Assembly: GCA_964643605.1 (NCBI GenBank)
Contig: CAZXTF010000003.1
Coordinates: 1-45,884 of the forward strand
Direction: 5' to 3'
Origin: CAMTWJ01 sp964643605
GTDB lineage: Bacteria; Patescibacteriota; Saccharimonadia; Saccharimonadales; 2-12-FULL-41-12
DNA length: 45,884 nt
Below, piece after piece: positions 35,398 to 44,183 of this stretch; the stretch's first letter is position 1; every line of letters starts with the position of its first letter. The notes under the pieces were generated by a model, which was given only the letters and a program-made list of their open reading frames with translations, did no database searches and had not been told where the DNA came from. The position numbers and the translations under genes were made by a program.

Positions 35398-36435
35398 TTA
35401 TCGTAGTGAAACCACTACTTCATCTGCATCTTCGTCACGACTAGCTTGTCGAGCGATAGTTGCCACGTTCAAATCATTGTTCTGTGACAGGCTTATTATA
35501 TCAGCACTAGGGGTGTCTGGTATAGATGCTTGTGCTTTTTTCGTATCTGTTTTTTGCGCTTGTGGCTGCGACGTTGGAATGGTGTGCATATGCCCTACCG
35601 CCTCGCCGCCTTGGCCGCTGCTTTGTTTGAGCTGCTCGGCAAGCCGACGCTCTTCATCTGTAGGCACTGTAGCAGGAGTGGCCGAAGGCGCTGTCACAGG
35701 GGTAGCTGGCGGTACCGCTGGTATCGCATAGTTTTGCTGTACAGGAGGCGGTACTGGCAGCGGAACATTCGTTGTACTCACAGCTGGCGGACTTGGGTTT
35801 CGTGCTTGTTCCATCTTGGCTAGCATTTCACTCTTTCTGCTTTGTTCACTGTTTTGAATCATTTGATCAAACTGAGCTGCCACAGGACCCGCTTTTTCAT
35901 CCATTGGATCATCAATATCATCTGCTGCTAATACGGAGACTTGTTGTGGCAAGATATCTGTACCTACCAAACGGTCATTCGATCTGCCACTATATGCTCC
36001 AGCCGCCGAATTCTTAACTGCCCACCCCCGAGTATCAATAGTATCGGCCAGAGCCTTCAAGCGGCTTTTTACTTGAGTTTGGCTTAGTTCGTTTGTTAGG
36101 TGTTTCTCAATCTTTTTTGGCACGGTAATGGTTACCAGTTCTTGCAGGCCATCTTGGTCCCATATTCGCTTTCGTGGCTTAAAGTAAAAGCGTAGCTTTG
36201 CCAGCACCCAAGTCTCGGTAGGTTGGTCTTTACTCCACGGAATTGCCAAAAAGAAGCCGAGTAGTGCCGGCGGCAAGAAGAACACTAGCAAAAAGTACGC
36301 CCCTTTTATAGCGGCAAAAAAGCTTAGATACGACGCAAGAACACCCCCTGCACCAAAAATAAATTGCTTGAGGGTTAATGGCCCGACAAACTTGTCTTCT
36401 GCTTCTATATCTTGGATTACCTTATACGTAGCCAT
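35398..36435 (-). CDS. PrgI family protein
   Basis: The 345-residue protein has a PrgI-type N-terminus: VIQDIEAEDKFVGPLTLKQFIFGAGGVLASY, two transmembrane helices at about 24-70, and ETWVLAKLRFYFKPRKRIWDQDG. PrgI proteins are small membrane partners of VirB4 in conjugation-like systems. The long C-terminal extension (about 120-345) is disordered and Pro/Gln/Ala-rich (PPAVSTTNVPLPVPPPVQQ), which exceeds the usual family length. The start is 2 nt after the stop of the 57-residue ORF upstream. Confidence 0.88.
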   Translation of the reverse strand: MATYKVIQDIEAEDKFVGPLTLKQFIFGAGGVLASYLSFFAAIKGAYFLLVFFLPPALLGFFLAIPWSKDQPTETWVLAKLRFYFKPRKRIWDQDGLQELVTITVPKKIEKHLTNELSQTQVKSRLKALADTIDTRGWAVKNSAAGAYSGRSNDRLVGTDILPQQVSVLAADDIDDPMDEKAGPVAAQFDQMIQNSEQSRKSEMLAKMEQARNPSPPAVSTTNVPLPVPPPVQQNYAIPAVPPATPVTAPSATPATVPTDEERRLAEQLKQSSGQGGEAVGHMHTIPTSQPQAQKTDTKKAQASIPDTPSADIISLSQNNDLNVATIARQASRDEDADEVVVSLR

Positions 36436-36437
36436 AG

Positions 36438-36611
36438 CTACACACCACCCTTGCCTGCTAGCTTGCAGAGCAAGCTACTCTGCAAAAGTTCTTGGACTAC
36501 AATTAATTTTTCTTCTGCGAGATCCACTTTACCGTACCATTCGTACGGCTCGTTCCATTTCTCAAAGAGAAAATTCATTCTAGTCTCAAGTGTGTAAGCT
36601 ATGGTCATCAT
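36438..36611 (-). CDS. small 57-residue protein upstream of the PrgI gene
   Basis: The protein starts MMTIAYTLETRMNFLFEKWNE and carries EPYEWYGKVDLAEEKLIVVQELLQ. It is acidic in the middle and probably helical, with no signal peptide. It lies 2 nt upstream of the PrgI gene. An extended -10 TGGTAAAAT lies about 16 nt before it on the minus strand, so it appears to be the first gene of the secretion operon. No family is recognised; expression is inferred from position. Confidence 0.55.
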   Translation of the reverse strand: MMTIAYTLETRMNFLFEKWNEPYEWYGKVDLAEEKLIVVQELLQSSLLCKLAGKGGV

Positions 36612-36744
36612 AATGCTACTGCTATTTTACCACTTATGAATATTTTTCCCACCCCTGTTCACTGATTAAAATCTACTTGCAAAAAACACAATTTTATGCT
36701 AGTATGTAATAGTTAAACAAACAAAATAAAAATATTAATTAGCT
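36612..36744. other. divergent intergenic region, 133 nt
   Basis: The region separates the minus-strand secretion operon from the unknown plus-strand gene. It holds promoters for both directions and no further ORF of note. Confidence 0.6.
36677..36705 (+). promoter_or_regulatory. sigma-70-like promoter for the gene at 36745
   Basis: TTGCAA (36677-36682) and TAGTAT (36700-36705) are separated by 17 bp. The expected leader is about 33 nt. Confidence 0.6.
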
Positions 36745-37947
36745 ATGAACCACAAAAAAGCCCCCACTCCAACACCTATCCCAACTCCTGCGATGGATGA
36801 GTACATGCAGCGAGAGGCTGAGACTGTGGCACGCATACAGCATGCTGAGGCTACTGCAGCCGACAGGATGCCAATCCAAGAAGAACTTGTAAACACCGAC
36901 GGTGTGGCACCAATTAATTTATACAAAGAAGATCCCTCTAGCGACATAGAAGACTTGGTAGATGTTGGGGGCAATGATCAGCACAAAACATTCCATCGCC
37001 CAAACGGTGAGTTTATGTCTCGTTACGAGCTAGAACAAATTCAATCACACCAAGACCTCATTCGAGGTGATAGTGCAGAGAAGCCAGAGGATCCTACAGA
37101 GTCAGACTCATTGCCAATTGACCCCAAGATACCTCGTGGCATAGGAAATAGAGCTGTCGCTTACTATTCAGGCCCTCCAAAACCCAAATTCTCTTTTGGG
37201 ATAAGAAGTAATGGGCCTCGCACAGATGTACCTGGCAAACAAACCTGGGAAGATATCCAGGCTAAGAGAAAAGGGCCTAGACCTCCTTTGCAAACACCAA
37301 TTGTTGGTGATGCCCTAACCCCAGGTCACCGCCGACATCGCAAGTCTGCCGAAAAAACTTCTGTAAAAGAAGCGAAGCAGCGCCTAGAAAAAAGTACGGA
37401 GCAAAAGCTTGATCAAGAGCTTGCAGACGTGCTGGAAGTAATGAAAGAAGAAGGCACTCGGGGAGACCGTATTATAGAAGTCCTTGAGCCACGCACAAGC
37501 TACAGAAAAGGACAACGAGCAAGCCGGGCCCGAAATGCAGAGGATAGCTTTGTGTATTATCCTGCCCTGCAAAGACCACGACCAGATAGAGAATCTCGCA
37601 AATTTATACATAAATTGATCCCAAATAGAGTTGGCAATGATGCGATTGACTACACTGATGGATGGGTCATACCAAACAATATTCTTGACCTCGAAGTAGC
37701 AAGGACTCAAAGAGACGAAGAGTTCTCTCATCATAATTCGTTTGTGGTAGTTCCGCTAGAAGATCCAGAAGGAAACATAACCCTAGATTTCTTCAGAAGG
37801 TATAGTTGGGTTGAGCAGATCGATGGTAAAAGCCGGGGTGTGGCAGTCCTAGACAAGGAAGCCTGTACATTCCATGACTTACCTATAAACTTGCGTCGTC
37901 AGGTCGTTGAGTATATCCAAGCTCAACAAGAGCGAGACAGAACCTAG
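36745..37947 (+). CDS. unknown soluble protein inside the secretion locus
   Basis: The 400-residue protein has no signal peptide and no transmembrane helix. It begins with a Pro/Thr-rich stretch (HKKAPTPTPIPTPAMDEYMQ), then acidic and basic low-complexity segments (SAEKTSVKEAKQRLEKSTEQKLDQELADV is partly coiled coil). A better ordered C-terminal 150 residues follow, with YYPALQRPRPDRESRKFIHKLIPNRVG and SFVVVPLEDPEGNITLDFFRRYSWVEQI. No family is recognised. It has its own promoter and stands between the two secretion modules on the plus strand, convergent with the TrbL-like gene (7-nt spacer). It could be a secreted substrate, a substrate-specific adaptor or a regulator. Confidence 0.7.
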   Translation: MNHKKAPTPTPIPTPAMDEYMQREAETVARIQHAEATAADRMPIQEELVNTDGVAPINLYKEDPSSDIEDLVDVGGNDQHKTFHRPNGEFMSRYELEQIQSHQDLIRGDSAEKPEDPTESDSLPIDPKIPRGIGNRAVAYYSGPPKPKFSFGIRSNGPRTDVPGKQTWEDIQAKRKGPRPPLQTPIVGDALTPGHRRHRKSAEKTSVKEAKQRLEKSTEQKLDQELADVLEVMKEEGTRGDRIIEVLEPRTSYRKGQRASRARNAEDSFVYYPALQRPRPDRESRKFIHKLIPNRVGNDAIDYTDGWVIPNNILDLEVARTQRDEEFSHHNSFVVVPLEDPEGNITLDFFRRYSWVEQIDGKSRGVAVLDKEACTFHDLPINLRRQVVEYIQAQQERDRT

Positions 37948-37954
37948 GGAAAAC

Positions 37955-40815
37955 TTAAGGGCGTCCGTCTCTACCTCCTGGTCTAGTGCGATCATCAACA
38001 GCTTGGTTCTCACTGTTGCCTCTCACAGGAGTACCATAATGAGTATCGTCAAAGCCTTGGCTCCTGCCAGCTGCACCAGCAATCTCAGAAAATGCTTTCA
38101 TCTCCTCTGCAACTCGGCCTGGTGCTCCTGCTCCTACGCCTGCCCCAGCTTGACGAACCTCACCAGTATCGGGGTCAGTAATATTGTATCCCCCGCTTGA
38201 TAAACCATCGGCAATTCTTGCTGCCCTTGTGACGGTTTCTCGGGCATTATCCATTCTTTGCTGATCAGCTTCGGTTAATGGCCCACCACGAGCTTGTGCC
38301 TCGAGATCTGTAATAGTCTGTTGAGCTCTGCCAACCTCTTGAGACATTGTGGTCCATGTGTCAGCATTTTGCATTTGTGAAGCGTAACTTCCCTGTTTTT
38401 CGTCAATTTCCCTCATAAGACCTAGCCCGTTAACCGCATGACTTACACCGCCGTTTTCATCTGTTTGCCAACTGTGGTATTTCCACTGACGATCTTCGTT
38501 TTGGTTTGCAAAGGCCGCCCCAATCCACACCCCATTGGCTTGCTCTGCAGTCATGCCACGCTCGTTTACGCCCCGTGCAAAGTTGTTGATAAGAGAGTCA
38601 TGCTCTTCTTGTGTAGTAGCTTTGCGCATCTCATAGGCCATAGCTGCCTGGTAGGCTGCAGTGTTATTCTCGCCGTACTCTTGCCTTGCTTGGATGGCTG
38701 CTTGTCTACTTACCCATTTACCTGCAGCCGATTGAACTTCAAGCTGCCCTTGGTCATTGGTTCTCCATGTTTGACCGTTGCCAACGTTATTTGCCCGATC
38801 TCTCTCTGCTTGGCGCAGGTTAGCAGTGTATGCACGAATTTGAGTATCATCACCAGAGGCAATAGTATCGTTGATTTCTTTGCCCTTTCTTGCTTGCATT
38901 TCTGATTCACGGGCTAAAAGATTATTTTGTGGACCGTTTAGTCTGTTTGCCATAAAGCCTGCAAACCTACGACCCCGAGCACCCTCAGTATCAGCTCGTT
39001 GGTTAAGATTTCTAAACCTTTGAGCTCGGGTTTGCAGACGTGCATCAGCTGCTCTTTGCATATTGTAGTCACGACGCCCTTTGAAGGCGTTAGTATTGGC
39101 AAGAGCAGTTGAAGCACGTTGAGCAAAGCCCTGAGAGGCGTTCATGACGGCAGCCAAAGCTCCCCCTGCAAATTTAAATGAGAACGGTACAAGTGCAATT
39201 GGTGCAAAAGCGACAAAAATTGCAGCAATAACTTGCGCTACTCCGATAGTGCCCCCTCCGGCATTCGCCGACGAAAGCAGTATAATCGTCATAATATTGC
39301 TTACTGCAAACAGTGCAGTAATGATGGGGTACATAATAAGCGTCTTAACAAATAAGTCCCACCATTTCCTAAAATACTGCTCAGTACTGGGGAGGATAAA
39401 CAGAGCGACAGCTACGCCCGATACCACAGTGAGGAATACTATAAGTGCCATTCTTATTACAAGTGTAAAGACCACTGCAAGGGCAATAAGTGTAACGGTG
39501 AGGATGAAAGGTAGTAATAGCCACACCAGCCCAACCACCGAGGCTCCAATAGCCCCAATACTCCCCCAGATGGCCATTCCTACCCCAAGTGCTCCGATTG
39601 TACCTATTAGGCCGGCAGTAAGATTGCTTGAAATATCAGATGGTATCGGGACGCCATCGGGCGGCACAAAACCTTTTNNNNNNNNNNGTAGCCCCCTTTG
39701 CAAAAGGGGGCTACGATTAGCTGGCCAAGGCCAGTACCTATTACGTTTGTGATATCTATGGCGGCTAAACACAAATAATAAGACACATTTATTGCAATTG
39801 CCCCTACAACAATACGAGGAGCCATCTTACGAACTGTATAGGCATCTACAAATCTCCCAAAGTTTTGGGCGAATACCATCATAAGGAGTGCTCCCACCAA
39901 AATAACATTGCCAAAGATACGAAAAGTCTGCCACGCTATAAAAGCTCCGTCGTCACTTTTTGCACTTATGGGGACATTCTTTAAAAGAGGCTGAACAAAG
40001 CCGTTAAAGGCAAGTTCTGACATATTCACACCAGCATCAATAATTGGGCAAATAATCCAGCTAAGCGGGGAGTCTCCTTTTGTATCACAGTCTGCTTGGT
40101 CGGCATCGTCTTCACTTCCTGAGCTTGAGCCTCCGACGGCCCCTCTGTTGCTAGAGGCAGAAGCAGCTCCATCCCATGCCTGCTTAACGCCAGAAAGAAG
40201 CTTTTGGTAATTGCTAACGGTTATTGGCATGCTCTCTATTTCGGAAGTATTAAGACAGCTTGAAGACTGTTTTTTTCCGTAGTCACCATCAGGAGTTTGA
40301 GAATATTGAGCTGCTTCTCCTGAAGTCATAGTAACGGCCAGAGTATCTTTCGACGCTGCTCCGGCAAAGCTTTGGACGAGTCTACTGCCAGCAAAGGAAG
40401 ACTTGGAGTCAAAATCTGATCCAAGAGGTATAGACACAGTAATAAATGTACGTATATTTTGGCCTTTATAGGTACAGGTTAGCTTTGTTCTGTAAGAGAA
40501 ATTAGCCCCAGTTTTTCCTACGTAAGCAAGCTCGGCTCTTTTATTTTTATCTCTAGATATATTCTCACCAGCATAGATTTTAGTTTTTGATAGTCCACTG
40601 GACGAGCTGCTGCCAGGGCCGTTGAACACTCCTCCTCCGGATAGGTCGTTTTTAATTTTTTGTACGTCACGACTATCGTATACGAATACTAGCCCCTCTG
40701 GAACGGCCGCATAGACACTCTTTGCAAATATAAATAGGCTCAGGATGCATAAAATAAAAGCTCCAAAGCCAAATAAAAGTTTTTTTGCAGGAAGACCGCT
40801 GGTTTTTATAGTCAT
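37955..40815 (-). CDS. TrbL/VirB6-like polytopic membrane protein (interrupted by scaffold gap)
   Basis: A single gene broken at 39678-39687. The N-terminal part (from ATG 40815) has a signal-like helix (LLFGFGAFILCILSLFIFAKSVYA), a large external domain with several cysteines, then helices (FGNVILVGALLMMVFAQNFGRF, IVVGAIAINVSYYLCLAAIDI). After the gap more helices follow (LTAGLIGTIGALGVGMAIWGS, ALIVFLTVVSGVAVALFILP, LIMYPIITALFAVSNIMTIIL), then a long Arg/Gln/Asn/Ala-rich hydrophilic tail. The pattern of about seven helices plus a tail fits the TrbL/VirB6 channel component. Total size is about 950 residues. A gap of 3k+2 bases restores the frame. Confidence 0.82.
39678..39687. other. scaffold gap (10 N) in the TrbL-like gene
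   Basis: Ten undetermined bases, immediately followed by a strong hairpin; the real length is unknown. Confidence 0.95.
39688..39714. repeat. perfect 12-bp inverted repeat at the gap edge
   Basis: GTAGCCCCCTTT and AAAGGGGGCTAC form a 12-bp stem around a 3-nt loop (GCA). It reads VAPFCKGGY in the gene frame. Such a compact GC-rich hairpin could have broken the assembly, or it could be the end of an inserted repeat. Confidence 0.85.
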
Positions 40816-40910
40816 TGTGTAAAAATCCGAGTATGTCAAAGAGAAAACTCTTCTTAGTGCTTATGATAAAGTAATTTACTCCTCAAGTCGAGCCTCTGTT
40901 AACTGATGGT

Positions 40911-40940
40911 TTGCAAGAATAGGTAAGAATAATGCATAAT
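40911..40940 (+). promoter_or_regulatory. promoter of the pilin operon
   Basis: TTGCAA (40911-40916) and CATAAT (40935-40940) are 18 bp apart; the expected leader to ATG 40961 is about 14 nt. Confidence 0.5.
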
Positions 40941-40960
40941 AACTAATAGAGATTAAGATA

Positions 40961-41635
40961 ATGTCTAACACAAACACATTTCAGAAAAAAATATGGCTAA
41001 TTCTTGCAGGTATCGTAGCCTGTAGTCTCTTTGTTATGTTGGCACCAAAAGTATACGCTGATGTAAATAGCGATGCAGAAAAATTTTGCCAGAAAGGGAG
41101 GACCCCTTCTTCCCAGCAATGGAAGGCATGCGTTCATGGTTATACAGAAAAGTTTAAAGAACGGAACAATAAAGCAAGCGTAATCTGTAAAAAATATAGC
41201 GTAAAAGCCAATAAAAAAGCCTGCTTAGATGGCGCAAAAGAAGGTAATGCAGCTGCAAAGAGAGAGACTAAAGCAGAGAAGAATAAAACGGTTACCCTAA
41301 AAGACGGCACAAATCCTAATTTTCAATGTGGCGATGGCAAAGATGAGGTCAATCTGCGAATTGATCTAGGCTGCCAAGGAGTTGCATATGAGGGGCCTGG
41401 TGGGGCGATTGGGGATATGCTCTTTTCTATCATTCGATTTTTGAGCATAGGTGTGGGTATAGTTGTCGTAGGGGCAATTATTGTTTCGGGTATACAATAT
41501 ACCACTGGTGAGGGCAACCCTGAAGCCACTCAAAATGCTAAGAACCGTATCCAAGCATCAATAATCTCGCTCGTTATATATGTATTTATATTCTCAATTG
41601 CACAATTCTTAATCCCAGGAGGATTCTTTACATGA
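40961..41635 (+). CDS. T4SS pilin-like protein 1 (long, cysteine-rich)
   Basis: The 224-residue protein has a signal peptide (about 1-33, ending VYA), a charged external region of about 110 residues with six cysteines (FCQKGR, KACVHGY, VICKKY, KACLDG, FQCGDG, LGCQG), and two C-terminal helices. The second part, MLFSIIRFLSIGVGIVVVGAIIVSGIQYTTGEGNPEATQNAKNRI, is the T4SS pilin (VirB2-like) signature shared by the next six genes. It is the longest of the seven and may be a tip or adaptor subunit (inference). It overlaps gene 2 by ATGA. Confidence 0.82.
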   Translation: MSNTNTFQKKIWLILAGIVACSLFVMLAPKVYADVNSDAEKFCQKGRTPSSQQWKACVHGYTEKFKERNNKASVICKKYSVKANKKACLDGAKEGNAAAKRETKAEKNKTVTLKDGTNPNFQCGDGKDEVNLRIDLGCQGVAYEGPGGAIGDMLFSIIRFLSIGVGIVVVGAIIVSGIQYTTGEGNPEATQNAKNRIQASIISLVIYVFIFSIAQFLIPGGFFT

Positions 41636-42015
41636 TCGGTTGGCTAGCTTCTCAGGCGCAAATTTTTGCTGCGGCATGTGGCGGTGGGAACTTCTTTGGC
41701 TTCCCTACTTGGCATAAATACTTAGATGGCACGACTACAACAGTTGATGGCGTTGATGTGTGTACGCCAAAGCTTAGCGGGATAAATGATGTATGGAGCA
41801 TAGGGTTGGCTCTTATAGAGATACTTCTGCGAGTAGCCATACTTGCTGCAATTGTGTACGTAATGCTGGGTGGTTTTAAATATGTTACTGCTCGGGGCAA
41901 TGCAGACAAGCTTGAAAATGCTAAGACGAGCATAATTGATGCAATGATTGGTCTTGTTATTGCTATTGCGGCTACAGCGGTTGTGGCATTCATAGCAGGG
42001 AGGTTTACGCAGTGA
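41632..42015 (+). CDS. T4SS pilin-like protein 2
   Basis: The 127-residue protein has a short N-terminal segment without a clear signal peptide (IGWLASQAQIFAAACGGG), followed by two helices around FKYVTARGNADKLENAKTSIID, the pilin loop pattern. It belongs to the same operon and overlaps both neighbours. Confidence 0.8.
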   Translation: MIGWLASQAQIFAAACGGGNFFGFPTWHKYLDGTTTTVDGVDVCTPKLSGINDVWSIGLALIEILLRVAILAAIVYVMLGGFKYVTARGNADKLENAKTSIIDAMIGLVIAIAATAVVAFIAGRFTQ

Positions 42016-42320
42016 TTAACTATGTATTCTCGGCTATCAATAATTGCAAACAAGGCTCTACGGCTAGTGGCTGCACGACTACTCTTCCTCAGGTTGCAGC
42101 CAGCGAAACTCAGCTAAAAAATATTCTCTCGGTTGTCTTTGGAGTTATTGCGGCAGTAGCAATTATTACTATCATGATCGCCGCAGTTAATTTTGCCAGT
42201 GCAGGTGGTGATTCCGAGAAAGTCTCTCGGAGCAAAAATGCCATTATTTATGCGCTTATTGGTTTGGTAATCGCCCTCTCAGCAGAAGTGATCATATTAA
42301 CGGTTCTAGGAAAAGTATAG
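42012..42320 (+). CDS. T4SS pilin-like protein 3
   Basis: The 102-residue protein starts with GTG overlapping the previous stop. It is the shortest member: no cleavable signal is evident. Two helices flank the loop NFASAGGDSEKVSRSKNAIIYALIGLVIAL, and the external part has two cysteines (NNCKQ, SGCTTT). Confidence 0.8.
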   Translation: MINYVFSAINNCKQGSTASGCTTTLPQVAASETQLKNILSVVFGVIAAVAIITIMIAAVNFASAGGDSEKVSRSKNAIIYALIGLVIALSAEVIILTVLGKV

Positions 42321-42713
42321 ATGATAAAGAAGATATTACTCACCTTACTAATTGCGGCAACTCCTATGGCGATGGCCTCATCAGTTGGTGCTCAAAAAGT
42401 TGATCCGTTTAAAGATGTTTGTAGTGGGAATAGTAGCGCAACTGTCTGTGAAGAAAAAAAGAGTACAAGTGGCAAGAACCCTATTTATGGGCCAGACGGA
42501 ATTTTGACCACGATTATTAATATCCTCTCCATCATTGTCGGGATAGTAGCTGTTATTGGCATTATGGCTGCTGGGCTTAAGTTCATAACTTCGGGCAGCA
42601 ATCCTCAGCAAGTTACAGTAGCCAGAGAAATGGTGTTGTACGCTGTCGTTGGCTTAATTATTGCGGCCTCGGCACAAGTGTTGGTCAGATTTATCATTGG
42701 AAAAGTAAATTGA
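42321..42713 (+). CDS. T4SS pilin-like protein 4
   Basis: The 130-residue protein starts directly after the previous stop. Signal peptide about 1-24 (KKILLTLLIAATPMAMASSVGA), then a short external region with two cysteines and two helices around GLKFITSGSNPQQVTVAREMVLYAVVGLII. Confidence 0.85.
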   Translation: MIKKILLTLLIAATPMAMASSVGAQKVDPFKDVCSGNSSATVCEEKKSTSGKNPIYGPDGILTTIINILSIIVGIVAVIGIMAAGLKFITSGSNPQQVTVAREMVLYAVVGLIIAASAQVLVRFIIGKVN

Positions 42714-42727
42714 TAAGGAGAAGTAGT

Positions 42728-43123
42728 ATGAGGTACCTTAGAAAATTAAGATTGTTAGTAGCAGCGGCGTTTGCAGTGAACGTTTTTGTATTTGCCGAAG
42801 CCCCACCAGCTCAAGCAGCTCTTTTTGATAGTGCCAAGGAAGATGCCTGTAAGGGGGCAACCTTTGGAAGCAGCGGTTCATGTACACAAAATGCAGACGA
42901 TACACTTACAAAAACTATTGGTAAGATCATCAATCTGTTCTCTGTCATCATCGGAATTGTAGCGGTGGTAGTGATTATGATTGCTGGCTTCCGTTACATC
43001 ACCTCGGCTGGAGATGCCAATGGGATTAGCGCAGCAAAGAACACGCTCATCTATGCTATCGTGGGGCTTATTATCGCTGCCCTTGCCCAGGTAATTGTAA
43101 GATTTGTATTGAGTAAAACCTGA
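42728..43123 (+). CDS. T4SS pilin-like protein 5
   Basis: The 131-residue protein starts at ATG 42728, which has an AAGGAG site 7 nt upstream; an overlapping TTG at 42710 is less likely. Signal peptide about 1-31 (ending AQA), two cysteines in the short external part, then two helices around GFRYITSAGDANGISAAKNTLIYAIVGLII. Confidence 0.86.
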   Translation: MRYLRKLRLLVAAAFAVNVFVFAEAPPAQAALFDSAKEDACKGATFGSSGSCTQNADDTLTKTIGKIINLFSVIIGIVAVVVIMIAGFRYITSAGDANGISAAKNTLIYAIVGLIIAALAQVIVRFVLSKT

Positions 43124-43136
43124 ACCCGTTCAACTG

Positions 43137-43166
43137 TTGCATGAGACAATACGTTTATGGTATAAA
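43137..43166 (+). promoter_or_regulatory. internal promoter before pilins 6 and 7
   Basis: TTGCAT (43137-43142) and TATAAA (43161-43166, preceded by TGG) are 18 bp apart. An AAAGG site (43181-43185) precedes ATG 43196. The 72-nt spacer is the longest in the pilin cluster, so the last two pilins can be expressed separately. Confidence 0.6.
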
Positions 43167-43195
43167 ACAAACAAGTAATGAAAGGTAAAAACTAA

Positions 43196-43645
43196 ATGAT
43201 AGACATTCTAAAATCGAAAATTACACAAATAATGGTAGCAGCTACTCTAGCCCTAGCCTCCATTATTGCTGTGCCGGCTTTGGCTTCGGCACAAGTCTCA
43301 AGCGATCCAAATATACAGACCAGCCTTTGTACAGGAGCAGCAGACCTCCAGTTTAAAGAGTCTGGAGGAAGTGATTGTGCAACCGCAGCAAGTGGTTCAG
43401 CAGACGAAGTGAATGATCTTGTAGGGCAAATCATCAACGTCTTCTCAATTGTGGTGGGTATTGTTGCTGTCATCATGATCGTGTACGGCGGTTTCCGCTA
43501 CATCACCTCTGGTGGAGACTCTGGTAACGTAACAAATGCCAAGAATACTATCCTCTACGCTATCATTGGTCTAGTTATCGTAGCGCTTGCCCAGTTCATT
43601 GTGAAGTTTGTGCTCGGTAAAGCAACGGGTGCAGGTACTAGTTAG
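43196..43645 (+). CDS. T4SS pilin-like protein 6
   Basis: The 149-residue protein has a signal peptide (about 1-31, ending ASA), an external part with two cysteines (SLCTGA, SDCATA) and two helices around GFRYITSGGDSGNVTNAKNTILYAIIGLVI. It shares a 95-bp identical block with pilin 7. Having its own promoter and a close twin suggests these two are the main subunits (inference). Confidence 0.88.
   Translation: MIDILKSKITQIMVAATLALASIIAVPALASAQVSSDPNIQTSLCTGAADLQFKESGGSDCATAASGSADEVNDLVGQIINVFSIVVGIVAVIMIVYGGFRYITSGGDSGNVTNAKNTILYAIIGLVIVALAQFIVKFVLGKATGAGTS
43469..43563 (+). repeat. 95-bp direct repeat, copy 1 (pilin 6)
   Basis: Identical by eye to 43937-44031; it encodes the first helix end, the loop and the start of the second helix. 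Confidence 0.9.
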
Positions 43646-43669
43646 TTTTAAATTTTAATAACTAAAAAC

Positions 43670-44110
43670 ATGCAAAAACTAAAACTCCTAGCGGCTTTAA
43701 TATTTGGTATAAGTCTGTTCACAGTAGCGAGTGTACCAGCATATGCCGCTGAAGATATTCAAGGAAACATTTGCAAAGGTGCCGAATTAAGTCTTAGCGG
43801 CAGTGCAGATGACTGTAAAAAAAAGCAAAATAAATGTACCGACTCTAAAGGCAAGGAAATATCCTGCGAACAGTCTGTAAATAATTTAATTGGCACAATA
43901 GTTAATATTTTGTCGATAATCGTGGGTATAGTTGCCGTCATCATGATCGTGTACGGCGGTTTCCGCTACATCACCTCTGGTGGAGACTCTGGTAACGTAA
44001 CAAATGCCAAGAATACTATCCTCTACGCTATTATTGGTCTGATAATTGTGGCCTTGGCTCAAGTGATAGTACGTTTTGTGCTCGGCAAGACCACGGGCGT
44101 AACAACATAG
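43670..44110 (+). CDS. T4SS pilin-like protein 7
   Basis: The 146-residue protein has a signal peptide (about 1-26, ending AYA), an external part with four cysteines (NICKGA, DDCKKK, NKCTDS, ISCEQS) and the same helix-loop-helix as pilin 6. It is the last gene before a strong terminator. Confidence 0.88.
   Translation: MQKLKLLAALIFGISLFTVASVPAYAAEDIQGNICKGAELSLSGSADDCKKKQNKCTDSKGKEISCEQSVNNLIGTIVNILSIIVGIVAVIMIVYGGFRYITSGGDSGNVTNAKNTILYAIIGLIIVALAQVIVRFVLGKTTGVTT
43937..44031 (+). repeat. 95-bp direct repeat, copy 2 (pilin 7)
   Basis: Second copy of 43469-43563. Confidence 0.9.
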
Positions 44111-44133
44111 TTAAAGAGTCCTAGGCTAAATTA

Positions 44134-44168
44134 AAACCCCCTCGGTTTGAAGAGGGGGTTTGTTTTTG
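44134..44168 (+). terminator. Rho-independent terminator of the pilin operon
   Basis: A 10-bp perfect stem AAACCCCCTC/GAGGGGGTTT with an 8-nt loop is followed by a T-rich tract. Confidence 0.92.
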
Positions 44169-44183
44169 TTTGCAAGCTGAACC

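Noticed and set aside
41632..44110. Possible CRISPR-like repetition in the pilin cluster
   Set aside because: The repeats are coding and irregularly spaced; no short palindromic repeat with unique spacers occurs.
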